The notes: generated from the sequence alone by a model not told the origin. Shown: positions 1 to 9,400, counted from the stretch's first letter. The stretch is DNA of 64,000 nt from Cyprinodon diabolis (GCA_030533445.1 JARPUW010000497.1:124001-188000); one strand, 5' to 3'. Translations and numbers: made by a program.

Positions 1-344
1 ATTATACTAATGCATTAATTGATGCAAATGGCTCAACATTATGACCCAAACTCTTCCAGGTTGTTTTTATTAGACTCTAGTGACCTTTTCAAAACACACC
101 CCAGAGCAAATTTCACAATAAAAGTCTCCCATTTACTCTGTAATACAGCAACTATTCACCTAATAACATGGAAAACCAGTGATTTAACATTTGGAAATGG
201 ATTCTATATCATTGCTGGGCGTGACCCATCTTTTGATGCACATTCATGATAGACTTTCAAAATAAGACTACAAGGACTCTACAGAATAAAAGCCTCTTCC
301 TTATACACACTCATACATTCTGGCATATTGCTCATTGCCATTGG

Positions 345-574
345 TGATTACATCACTGCAATGGCTCTTAGAAGGCGGGCGGAGCCCGCCAATGGTAACA
401 GGCGGGCGGAGCCCGCCAAAGGTGATTACATCACTGCAATGGCTCTTAGCAGGCGGGCGGAGCCCGCCATTGGTGATTTCATCACTGCAATGGCTCTTAG
501 AAGGCGGGCAGAGCCCGCCATTGGTGATTTTTTTCTTCACTGAGATGGCTCCTAGCAGGCGGGCAAAGCCCGCC
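345..574. repeat. GC-hairpin minisatellite, about 51-bp period (reference copy)
   Basis: Five near-identical palindromes GGCGGGC-NNN-GCCCGCC start at 374, 401, 452, 503 and 558. The spacer between them forms a second stem-loop, with inner arms GTGAT/ATCAC around a 3-nt loop (TTC or TAC) and outer arms GCCATTG/CAATGGC separated by a 2-nt TG bulge. The cluster is therefore a run of alternating stem-loops. Loops vary (GGA, AGA, AAA) while the arms are kept. Equivalent clusters occur in every unit, at the positions given in the unit entries. Confidence 0.95.
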
Positions 575-821
575 AACTGGGCTTTACCCACTGTGTTTCA
601 ATATGGACAACCCATATTACCCTTGTGCATCATACGCTGTGCACGTCTATTTCCCAGATTTCAGCACAAGTGGCACACAGCTCTCTTTGCCCATGAACTT
701 GCCCTCTTTCCTTCCCTCAGCAGCCCTCAAAGGCGTAAGCAGTTGGTCTGGGGAGCCCCGACGTCACTTGCCAGGGCCGTATTGGCCCGGTTCCCCAGAC
801 GGGCAGTAGGTGGCCCCCCTC
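575..821. repeat. Mixed spacer between hairpin cluster and CTAG palindrome
   Basis: I see no gene. The stretch holds AATATGG/CCATATT with a 5-nt loop at 600-618, GGGCC/GGCCC with loop GTATT at 774-788, and a pyrimidine-rich run ending in CCCTCAG at 720 that resembles a splice acceptor. It is well conserved between units, with the main variants in units 12, 19 and 20 (GACATCAC, ATGACCTAG). Confidence 0.8.
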
Positions 822-845
822 AAAATTTCTTTAGAAATTTTCTAG
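822..845. repeat. Perfect 9-bp-arm palindrome followed directly by CTAG
   Basis: AAAATTTCT at 822-830 pairs with AGAAATTTT at 833-841 around a TT centre, and CTAG follows at 842-845, then TT and an ATT run. It appears unchanged in the units I compared. A hairpin next to a terminal CTAG is the layout of a Helitron or Helentron 3' end in general, but here the spacing is zero and no 5' end or Rep/helicase remnant was found, so this reading is tentative. Confidence 0.7.
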
Positions 846-1060
846 TTATTATAATTCTCCCGTATACCCAAAACTTCGGCACGTAACTAGTCCCGCACGG
901 TTTGGCGGATCGGGCCCAAAGTTGGCACACGCGTCGGGACCAATGGGGTGATGTGTGCTTGTATAAAACTTTCTCATTAGTCCGAAGGTTTGCGAATTAT
1001 TAGCGAAAACGTCGCAAAAAAATCCCATAGGAAATGAATGGGGAGAGGAAAAAAAAAGCA
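846..1060. repeat. GC-mixed segment after the ATT tract
   Basis: No gene is seen. The segment has CCGCACGG, GGCGGATCGGGCCC and AAAGTTGGCACACGCG, then a TATAAAA at 962-968 and CCCATAGGAAATGAATGGG near 1023. It looks like a further diverged member of the 230-bp class: AAAGTTGGCA and CGAAGGTTTGCG sit where AAAGTTGGCATAG and TACGGTTTTTGC sit in later monomers. Sites separating unit types lie here (GGCACG or GGCGCG; GTCGGG or GTTGGG). Confidence 0.7.
962..968 (+). promoter_or_regulatory. TATA-box-like TATAAAA, conserved in every unit
   Basis: TATAAAA lies in the context CTTGTATAAAACTTTC. It is present in all twenty units, but repeat homogenisation alone explains that. There is no independent evidence of transcription. 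Confidence 0.2.
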
Positions 1061-1228
1061 TAAAAAACAGCACTTCACTGTGTCGGCATACATTCACCTA
1101 GAAAAACAGTTTGAAGCTCAGTTTGTAGATAAATCCTTCGTCTATTTAAAACTGAAGATGGTATGTTGATAACTGCTACGGTTTTTGTATAATCAGACCT
1201 CAAGCGCCACAAAGTTTTAGCAAAATCC

Positions 1229-1660
1229 AGCCTGCTAGAGTGGAGCAACTGAAAAGCTAGAGTGTGAGGCAGGCGTTTTTTAAACACAAAAAAACATTTT
1301 AAACTCGCCCTCACGGCCACATATTTATAGCTAGAGTCACCATTTTTGGTCAGTTTGTAGACTGAAATCTCTGGACCCACACAATATCTTCGGAATTACG
1401 GTAGGATTAATACTTTTCCTTAAAAACCCTCCAGACCGACCTAAAGTCGATGAAAATCAGAGCCGTTTTTCATTGGTTTTGGAGCAGAAGAGGGGAGAAA
1501 AACGAATCAGACTATGTGTTTTAAAGTCGTCATAAATATTTTTCTGAATGACACACATACACCAAAGTTGGCATAGTTGGAGTCGAAGGATGACTGACGC
1601 TCACGGTGAAAAATTTTTTTGAATAACTCATACGGTTTTTGCTCAGCAGTCGTTTGTTCG
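1229..1660. repeat. Internal duplication, copy A (432 bp)
   Basis: It starts at CAGCCTGCTAGAG and ends at CAGTCGTTTGTTCG. It is clearly homologous over its length to 2159-2586. Shared blocks include CTCGCCCTCACGGCCACATA, TTTTTGGTCAGTTTGTAGAC, CGGAATTACGGTAGGATTAA and GACACACATACACCAAAGTT. It spans two of the 230-bp monomers. Confidence 0.93.
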
Positions 1661-2158
1661 GAGGACATTTTAAGCACCTGAAAGCTGAGTGACAGTGACC
1701 TGCTGCAGCTAGCTCAATTAGAAGCTTAGGTGTGATGAAACGTTTTTTCTTTTTCTTTCTCTTCCCATTCAGGTTGTAGATGACCTACAGCCATGAAAGT
1801 TACTCCAATTGAAGACAAGATATAGCTGTCGCTTAGATAAAAAGAATTTTTCAGATACCTTTTACGGTTTTTACTCAGCAGTCGTTTGTTCGGAGGGGTG
1901 CTTTAGCAGCTAAAAGGTCAGTGAGAGTGAGGTCCTGCAGTTCAAACAAAGGGAGGAGCAGGTGGGCCAACCATTTTGTTTGTGCTTCGTTTTGGGTTGT
2001 GAAAGACCTACAGACATGAAGGTTACCCCAGTCTGAGACAAAGGATAGATGTTGCTTTCACTTAAAGAATTTTTCAGATACCTTTTACGGTTTTTGCTCA
2101 GCAGTCGTTTGTTCGGAGGGTAAGCACCTGGAAGCTAGCTGACAGTTAGCTTCTGCAG
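1661..2158. repeat. Two further 230-bp monomers between the duplicated copies
   Basis: These monomers end with TACGG at 1863 and 2086 and share GACCTACAG, ACATGAA or CCATGAA, and TTTTTCAGATACC before it. The second runs into GTAAGCACC at 2120 and a stem with arms GAAGCTA/TAGCTTC. No gene is seen. Confidence 0.8.
1741..1772 (+). promoter_or_regulatory. Splice-acceptor-like polypyrimidine tract ending in CAG
   Basis: A run of almost pure T and C about 24 nt long is followed by CCATTCAG at 1765-1772 and then GTTGTAG or TTTGTAG. This fits a strong 3' splice site by base content alone. It is repeated in every unit; I have no transcript evidence. Confidence 0.3.
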
Positions 2159-2586
2159 CAGCCTGCTAGAGTGCAGCTGCTGAAATCTTAGTGTGAGGCG
2201 GCCATTTTTTTAAGATCAAACATCTTATTCTCGCCCTCACGGCCACATATTTGGAGCTACAGTCACCATTTTTGGTCAGTTTGTAGACTGAAACCTCTGG
2301 ACTCACACAATGTCTTCGGAATTACGGTAGGATTAATACTTTTCCTTAAAAACCCTCCAGACCAACCTAAAGTCGATGAGAGTTTCAGCCTTTCTCTATT
2401 CTTTTTGAGCTGAAGATGGGAGAGAAACGAATCAGACTATGTGTTTTCAACTGGTCATAAATATTTTTCTGAATGACACACATACACCAAAGTTGGTATA
2501 GTTGGAGTCGAAGGATTGCTGATGCTCATGGTGAAAATGTTTTTTGAATAACTCATACGGTTTTTGATCAGTAGTCGTTTGTTCGG
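2159..2586. repeat. Internal duplication, copy B (428 bp)
   Basis: This is the partner of 1229-1660, offset by about 930 bp. It differs by diagnostic substitutions (ACCAACC for ACCGACC, GTTGGTATAG for GTTGGCATAG, GATCAGTAGTCG for GCTCAGCAGTCG) and by an AAGATCAAACATCTT insert or replacement near 2211-2226. The two copies stay distinct in every unit, so the duplication is older than the array's homogenisation. Confidence 0.93.
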
Positions 2587-2739
2587 TGCCGTTCTTCCCA
2601 TACAAAAAAGCCTGGGAAGAAGAAACCAATAGTGAGTGCAGCTGTTGTCTGTGTCAGTGAGAGGCTCGTTAAGCGTTGTCAAGGTTACCAAGCTTCAAAC
2701 AGATTTTACCTCTGCTGTTTTAAACAGCACATATTAATC
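2587..2739. repeat. Spacer with TGCTGTTT/AAACAGCA palindrome
   Basis: The palindrome lies at 2713-2729 with a single central T. A second GTGAGT lies at 2632-2637. Nothing else stands out and no gene is seen. Confidence 0.6.
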
Positions 2740-3468
2740 TAATGGAGGGTGAAAGGACTGATTTAACATTGGGAAATGGATACTATATGACTGCTGTCCA
2801 TGACACTTCCCTTGCCACTCAGCACTGATAGACTTTCAAAATAAGACTCCAGGGACCCTACAAAATAAAAGCCTCTATATTTTTTACATATATTTATTGC
2901 CCTATATGGCTCAACATTATGACCCAAACTCAACCCCGTTTTAGAGAATAGACTCTAGGAGACTGTTTAAAACACACCCTATAGCAAATTTCAAAATAAA
3001 AGCCTCCCATTTCCGCTTCATCTACTGCCCTAATAACATGGAAAAAGAGTGATTTAACGATTGGAAAGTAATCAACTATCATTGACGGGTCTGAACATTT
3101 TCTATAAACACAACTCTGTTGGACTTTCAAAATAAGACTCCAGGGACCCTACAAAATAAAAGCCTCTAGATTATACTAATGCATTAATTGATGCAAATGG
3201 CTCAACATTATGACCCAAACTCTTCCAGGTTGTTTTTATTAGACTCTAGTGACCTTTTCAAAACACACCCCAGAGCAAATTTCACAATAAAAGTCTCCCA
3301 TTTACTCTGTAATACAGCAACTATTCACCTAATAACATGGAAAACCAGTGATTTAACATTTGGAAATGGATTCTATATCACTGCTGGGCGTGACCCATCT
3401 TTTGATGCACATTCATGATAGACTTTCAAAATAAGACTACAAGGACTCTACAGAATAAAAGCCTCTTC
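2740..3468. repeat. AT-rich block with about 145-bp periodicity across the unit junction
   Basis: TTTCAAAATAA, or TTTCACAATAA, occurs at 2834, 2989, 3125, 3280 and 3424, giving spacings of 155, 136, 155 and 144. Pairs of these form repeats of about 290 bp that carry GGCTCAACATTATGACCC, TAATAACATGGAAAA and GTGATTTAAC. GACTTTCAAAATAAGACT recurs at 2831, 3122 and 3421. Each unit has five AATAAA hexamers on the + strand, but TTTATT also occurs, so they need not be working poly(A) signals. Confidence 0.85.
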
Positions 3469-4016
3469 CTTATACACACTCATACATTCTGGCATATTGC
3501 TCATTGCCATTGGTGATTTCATCACTGCAATGGCTCTTAGAAGGCGGGCGGAGCCCGCCAATGGTAACAGGCGGGCGGAGCCCGCCAAAGGTGATTACAT
3601 CACTGCAATGGCTCTTAGCAGGCGGGCGGAGCCCGCCATTGGTGATTTCATCACTGCAATGGCTCTTAGAAGGCGGGCAGAGCCCGCCATTGGTGATTTT
3701 TTTCTTCACTGAGATGGCTCCTAGCAGGCGGGCGAAGCCCGCCAACTGGGCTTTACCCACTGTGTTTCAATATGGACAACCCATATTACCCTTGTGCATC
3801 ATACGCTGTGCACGTCTATTTCCCAGATTTCAGCACAAGTGGCACACAGCTCTCTTTGCCCATGAACTTGCCCTCTTTCCTTCCCTCAGCAGCCCTCAAA
3901 GGCGTAAGCAGTTGGTCTGGGGAGCCCCGACGTCACTTGCCAGGGCCGTATTGGCCCGGTTCCCCAGACGGGCAGTAGGTGGCCCCCCTCAAAATTTCTT
4001 TAGAAATTTTCTAGTT

Positions 4017-4160
4017 GGGGGGCCACATGCCGAAGGCATGGCCCACCTACTACTATTGCACATATTTATTCCGCGTATTATTATTGGGGGGCCACATGCC
4101 GAAGGCATGGCCCACCTACTACTATTGCACATATTTATTCCGCGTATTATTATTATTATT
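4017..4160. repeat. 66-bp repeat array, 2 copies, with ATT tail (unit 2)
   Basis: Copies start at 4017 and 4086. Each begins GGGGGGCCACATGCCGAAGG and ends TTCCGCGTATTATT, with a variable number of ATT triplets between copies. Within each, ATGCC/GGCAT (loop GAA) and GGGCC/GGCCC form a 10-bp stem with a 2-nt AC bulge. Confidence 0.95.
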
Positions 4161-5226
4161 ATAATTCTCCCGTATACCCAAAACTTCGGCACGTAACTAG
4201 TCCCGCACGGTTTGGCGGATCGGGCCCAAAGTTGGCACACGCGTCGGGACCAATGGGGTGATGTGTGCTTGTATAAAACTTTCTCATTAGTCCGAAGGTT
4301 TGCGAATTATTAGCGAAAACGTCGCAAAAAAATCCCATAGGAAATGAATGGGGAGAGGAAAAAAAAAGCATAAAAAACAGCACTTCACTGTGTCGGCATA
4401 CATTCACCTAGAAAAACAGTTTGAAGCTCAGTTTGTAGATAAATCCTTCGTCTATTTAAAACTGAAGACGGTATGTTGATAACTGCTACGGTTTTTGTAT
4501 AATCAGACCTCAAGCGCCACAAAGTTTTAGCAAAATCCAGCCTGCTAGAGTGGAGCAACTGAAAAGCTAGAGTGTGAGGCAGGCGTTTTTTAAACACAAA
4601 AAAACATTTTAAACTCGCCCTCACGGCCACATATTTATAGCTAGAGTCACCATTTTTGGTCAGTTTGTAGACTGAAATCTCTGGACCCACACAATATCTT
4701 CGGAATTACGGTAGGATTAATACTTTTCCTTAAAAACCCTCCAGACCGACCTAAAGTCGATGAAAATCAGAGCCGTTTTTCATTGGTTTTGGAGCAGAAG
4801 AGGGGAGAAAAACGAATCAGACTATGTGTTTTAAACTCGTCATAAATATTTTTCTGAATGACACACATACACCAAAGTTGGCATAGTTGGAGTCGAAGGA
4901 TGGCTGACGCTCACGGTGAAAAAATATTTTGAATAACTCATACGGTTTTTGCTCAGCAGTCGTTTGTTCGGAGGACATTTTAAGCAGCTGAAAGCTGGGG
5001 GAGAGTGTCCTGCTGCAGCTAGCTCAATTAGAAGATCAGGTGTGACAAAACGTTTTTTCTTTTTCTTTCTCTTCCCATTCAGGTTGTAGATGACCTACAG
5101 CCATGAAAGTTACTCCAATTGAAGACAAGATATAGCTGTCGCTTAGATAAAAATAATTTTTCAGATACCTTTTACGGTTTTTACTCAGCAGTCGTTTGTT
5201 CGGAGGGGTGCTTTAGCAGCTAAAAG

Positions 5227-5232
5227 GTGAGT
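5227..5232 (+). promoter_or_regulatory. Splice-donor-like GTGAGT (unit 2; equivalent in most units)
   Basis: The context CTAAAAG/GTGAGTGAG matches the eukaryotic donor consensus. With the acceptor-like CAG ending at 5082 it would delimit a 144-nt segment (5083-5226), which has stops in all three forward frames. In unit 1 the site is GTCAGT (1917), and in unit 6 GTGAGTGAGGG. Confidence 0.3.
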
Positions 5233-6479
5233 GAGAGTGAGGTCCTGCAGTTCAAACAAAGGGAGGAGCAGGTGGGCCAACCATTTTGTTTGTGCTTCGT
5301 TTTGGGTTGTGAAAGACCTACAGACATGAAGGTTACCCCAGTCTGAGACAAAGGATAGATGTTGCTTTCACTGAAAGAATTTTTCAGATATCTTTTACGG
5401 TTTTTGCTCAGCAGTCGTTTGTTCGGAGGGTAAGCACCTGGAAGCTAGCTGACAGTTAGCTTCTGCAGCAGCCTGCTAGAGTGCAGCTGCTGAAATCTTA
5501 GTGTGAGGCGGCCATTCTTTTAAGATCAAACATCTTATTCTCGCCCTCACGGCCACATATTTGGAGCTACAGTCACCATTTTTGGTCAGTTTGTAGACTG
5601 AAACCTCTGGACTCACACAATGTCTTCGGAATTACGGTAGGATTAATACTTTTCCTTAAAAACCGTCCAGACCAACCTAAAGTCGATGAGAGTTTCAGCC
5701 TTTCTCTATTCTTTTTGAGCTGAAGATGGGAGAGAAACGAATCAGACTATGTGTTTTCAACTCGTCATAAATATTTTTCTGAATGACACACATACACCAA
5801 AGTTGGTATAGTTGGAGTCGAAGGATTGCTGATGCTCATGGTGAAAATGTTTTTTGAATAACTCATACGGTTTTTGATCAGTAGTCGTTTGTTCGGTGCC
5901 GTTCTTCCCATACAAAAAAGCCTGGGAAGAAGAAACCAATAGTGAGTGCAGCTGTTGTCTGTGTCAGTGAGAGGCTCGTTAAGCGTTGTCAAGGTTACCA
6001 AGCTTCAAACAGATTTTACCTCTGCTGTTTTAAACAGCACATATTAATCTAATGGAGGGTGAAAGGACTGATTTAACATTGGGAAATGGATACTATATGA
6101 CTGCTGTCCATGACACTTCCCTTGCCACTCAGCACTGATAGACTTTCAAAATAAGACTCCAGGGACCCTACAAAATAAAAGCCTCTATATTTTTTACATA
6201 TATTTATTGCCCTATATGGCTCAACATTATGACCCAAACTCAACCCCGTTTTAGAGAATAGACTCTAGGAGACTGTTTAAAACACACCCTGTAGCAAATT
6301 TCAAAATAAAAGCCTCCCATTTCCGCTTCATCTACTGCCCTAATAACATGGAAAAAGAGTGATTTAACGATTGGAAAGTAATCAACTATCATTGACGGGT
6401 CTGAACATTTTCTATAAACACAACTCTGTTGGACTTTCAAAATAAGACTCCAGGGACCCTACAAAATAAAAGCCTCTAG

Positions 6480-9400
6480 ATTATACTAATGCATTAATTG
6501 ATGCAAATGGCTCAACATTATGACCCAAACTCTTCCAGGTTGTTTTTATTAGACTCTAGTGACCTTTTCAAAACACACCCAGAGCAAATTTCACAATAAA
6601 AGTCTCCCATTTACTCTGTAATACAGCAACTATTCACCTAATAACATGGAAAACCAGTGATTTAACATTTGGAAATGGATTCTATATCACTGCTGGGCGT
6701 GACCCATCTTTTGATGCACATTCATGATAGACTTTCAAAATAAGACTACAAGGACTCTACAGAATAAAAGCCTCTTCCTTATACACACTCATACATTCTG
6801 GCATATTGCTCATTGCCATTGGTGATTTCATCACTGCAATGGCTCTTAGAAGGCGGGCGGAGCCCGCCAATGGTAACAGGCGGGCGGAGCCCGCCAAAGG
6901 TGATTACATCACTGCAATGGCTCTTAGCAGGCGGGCGGAGCCCGCCATTGGTGATTTCATCACTGCAATGGCATTGGTGATTTTTTTCTTCACTGAGATG
7001 GCTCCTAGCAGGCGGGCGAAGCCCGCCAACTGGGCTTTACCCACTGTGTTTCAATATGGACAACCCATATTACCCTTGTGCATCATACGCTGTGCACGTC
7101 TATTTCCCAGATTTCAGCACAAGTGGCACACAGCTCTCTTTGCCCATGAACTTGCCCTCTTTCCTTCCCTCAGCAGCCCTCAAAGGCGTAAGCAGTTGGT
7201 CTGGGGAGCCCCGACGTCACTTGCCAGGGCCGTATTGGCCCGGTTCCCCAGACGGGCAGTAGGTGGCCCCCCTCAAAATTTCTTTAGAAATTTTCTAGTT
7301 ATTATTATAATTCTCCCGTATACCCAAAACTTCGGCGCGTAACTAGTCCCGCACGGTTTGGCGGATCGGGCCCAAAGTTGGCACACGCGTCGGGACCAAT
7401 GGGGTGATGTGTGCTTGTATAAAACTTTCTCATTAGTCCGAAGGTTTGCGAATTATTAGCGAAAACGTCGCAAAAAAATCCCATAGGAAATGAATGGGGA
7501 GAGGAAAAAAAAAGCATAAAAAACAGCACTTCACTGTGTCGGCATACATTCACCTAGAAAAACAGTTTGAAGCTCAGTTTGTAGATAAATCCTTCGTCTA
7601 TTTAAAACTGAAGACGGTATGTTGATAACTGCTACGGTTTTTGTATAATCAGACCTCAAGCGCCACAAAGTTTTAGCAAAATCCAGCCTGCTAGAGTGGA
7701 GCAACTGAAAAGCTAGAGTGTGAGGCAGGCGTTTTTTAAACACAAAAAAACATTTTAAACTCGCCCTCACGGCCACATATTTATAGCTAGAGTCACCATT
7801 TTTGGTCAGTTTGTAGACTGAAATCTCTGGACCCACACAATATCTTCGGAATTACGGTAGGATTAATACTTTTCCTTAAAAACCCTCCAGACCGACCTAA
7901 AGTCGATGAAAATCAGAGCCGTTTTTCATTGGTTTTGGAGCAGAAGAGGGGAGAAAAACGAATCCGACTATGTGTTTTAAACTCGTCATAAATATTTTTC
8001 TGAATGACACACATACACCAAAGTTGGCATAGTTGGAGTCGAAGGATGTCTGACGCTCACGGTGAAAAAATTTTTTGAATAACTCATACGGTTTTTGCTC
8101 AGCAGTCGTTTGTTCGGAGGACATTTTAAGCACCTGAAAGCTGAGTGACAGTGACCTGCTGCAGCTAGCTCAATTAGAAGCTTAGGTGTGATGAAACGTT
8201 TTTTCTTTTTCTTTCTCTTCCCATTCAGTTTGTAGATGACCTACAGCCATGAAAGTTACTCCAATTGAAGACAAGATATAGCTGTCGCTTAGATAAAAAG
8301 AATTTTTCAGACACCTTTTACGGTTTTTACTCAGCAGTCGTTTGTTCGGAGGGGTGCTTTAGCAGCTAAAAGGTGAGTGAGAGTGAGGTCCTGCAGTTCA
8401 AACAAAGGGAGGAGCAGGTGGGCCAACCATTTTGTTTGTGCTTCGTTTTGGGTTGTGAAAGACCTACAGACATGAAGGTTACCCCAGTCTGAGACAAAGG
8501 ATAGATGTTGCTTTCACTGAAAGAATTTTTCAGATATCTTTTACGGTTTTTGCTCAGCAGTCGTTTGTTCGGAGGGTAAGCACCTGGAAGCTAGCTGACA
8601 GTTAGCTTCTGCAGCAGCCTGCTAGAGTGCAGCTGCTGAAATCTTAGTGTGAGGCGGCCATTTTTTTAAGATCAAACATCTTATTCTCGCCCTCACGGCC
8701 ACATATTTGGAGCTACAGTCACCATTTTTGGTCAGTTTGTAGACTGAAACCTCTGGACTCACACAATGTCTTCGGAATTACGGTAGGATTAATACTTTTC
8801 CTTAAAAACCCTCCAGACCAACCTAAAGTCGATGAGTTTCAGCCTTTCTCCATTCTTTTTGAGCTGAAGATGGGAGAGAAACGAATCAGACTATGTGTTT
8901 TCAAGTCGTCATAAATATTGTTCTGAATGACACACATACACCAAAGTTGGGATACTTGGAGTCGAAGGATTGCTGATGCTCATGGTGAAAATGTTTTTTG
9001 AATAACTCATACGGTTTTTGATCAGTAGTCGTTTGTTTTCGTTGCCGTTCTTCCCATACAAAAAAGCCTGGGAAGAAGAAACCAATAGTGAGTGCAGCTG
9101 TTGTCTGTGTCAGTGAGAGGCTCGTTAAGCGTTGTCAAGGTTACCAAGCTTCAAACAGATTTTACCTCTGCTGTTTTAAACAGCACATATTAATCTAATG
9201 GAGGGTGAAAGGACTGATTTAACATTGGGAAATGGATACTATATGACTGCTGTCCATGACACTTCCCTTGCCACTCAGCACTGATAGACTTTCAAAATAA
9301 GACTCCAGGGACCCTACAAAATAAAAGCCTCTATATTTTTTACATATATTTATTGCCCTATATGGCTCAATATTATGACCCAAACTCAACCCCGTTTTAG

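Larger units (their letters stand above)
1060..2590. repeat. Block of diverged monomers of about 230 bp
   Basis: TACGG occurs at 1177, 1397, 1631, 1863, 2086, 2323 and 2556. The spacings are 220, 234, 232, 223, 237 and 233, so the block is built on a period of about 230 bp. Five of the seven extend to TACGGTTTTT, and four of those continue as CTCAGCAGTCGTTTGTTCGG or a close variant. Upstream of each is a TTGTAGA or AAGTTGGCATAG phrase and a purine-rich stretch. I found no coding capacity: stops occur in all frames over most of the block. Confidence 0.85.
1..3169. repeat. Tandem unit 1 (3,169 bp), reference unit
   Basis: This unit is used here for the internal map. It has five GC hairpins (374-574) and no 66-bp repeat copy: the CTAG at 842-845 runs through TT directly into ATTATAATT. 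Private or rare variants include a hairpin loop AAA in the last GC hairpin (558-574), GTCAGT instead of GTGAGT at 1917, and CAACTGGTC instead of CAACTCGTC near 2449. Confidence 0.97.
3170..6479. repeat. Tandem unit 2 (3,310 bp)
   Basis: Five GC hairpins lie at 3543-3743 and two 66-bp copies start at 4017 and 4086. Its 3' half (about 4990-6480) carries variants shared only with unit 4: GGGGGAGAGTGTCC, ATCAGGTGTGACAAAAC, CCATTCTTTTAAG, AACCGTCCAG and CCCTGTAGC. Relatedness here therefore skips one unit rather than following adjacency. Confidence 0.97.

Noticed and set aside
374..574. CRISPR-like pattern of short palindromic repeats with spacers
   Set aside because: The spacers are themselves repeated and near identical, the array is nested in a eukaryotic macrosatellite, and there is no cas gene.
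335..886. Open frame of 183 codons on the + strand (up to 253 codons in other units)
   Set aside because: Its sequence is translated GC hairpins and 66-bp repeats. Its length varies with repeat copy number, no domain is recognisable, and units differ by indels that are multiples of three only because ATT and 66/78-bp changes happen to be so.
856..900. Possible CENP-B box around CTTCGGCACG
   Set aside because: It does not match the required TTCG, A and CGGG spacing, and no other site in the unit does.
945..1045. Retrotransposon LTR reading of the TATAAAA and AATAAA motifs
   Set aside because: No terminal TG...CA repeats, primer binding site, polypurine tract or gag/pol frames are visible in any unit.
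849..1097. 82-codon open frame on the - strand in all units
   Set aside because: It covers hairpin-flanking and poly-A DNA, with no start context, domain or conservation beyond that of the surrounding repeat.
1075..1380. 101-codon open frame on the - strand found in most units
   Set aside because: It recurs because the DNA recurs. It is shortened in units 10 and 19 by a substitution that creates a stop (TTTAAAG). It overlaps the neighbouring 82-codon frame and resembles no family I know.
1..3169. Tandemly repeated rRNA, snRNA or histone gene unit
   Set aside because: The unit length would fit, but I see no conserved rRNA core, histone-fold coding frame, Sm site or Pol III box arrangement.
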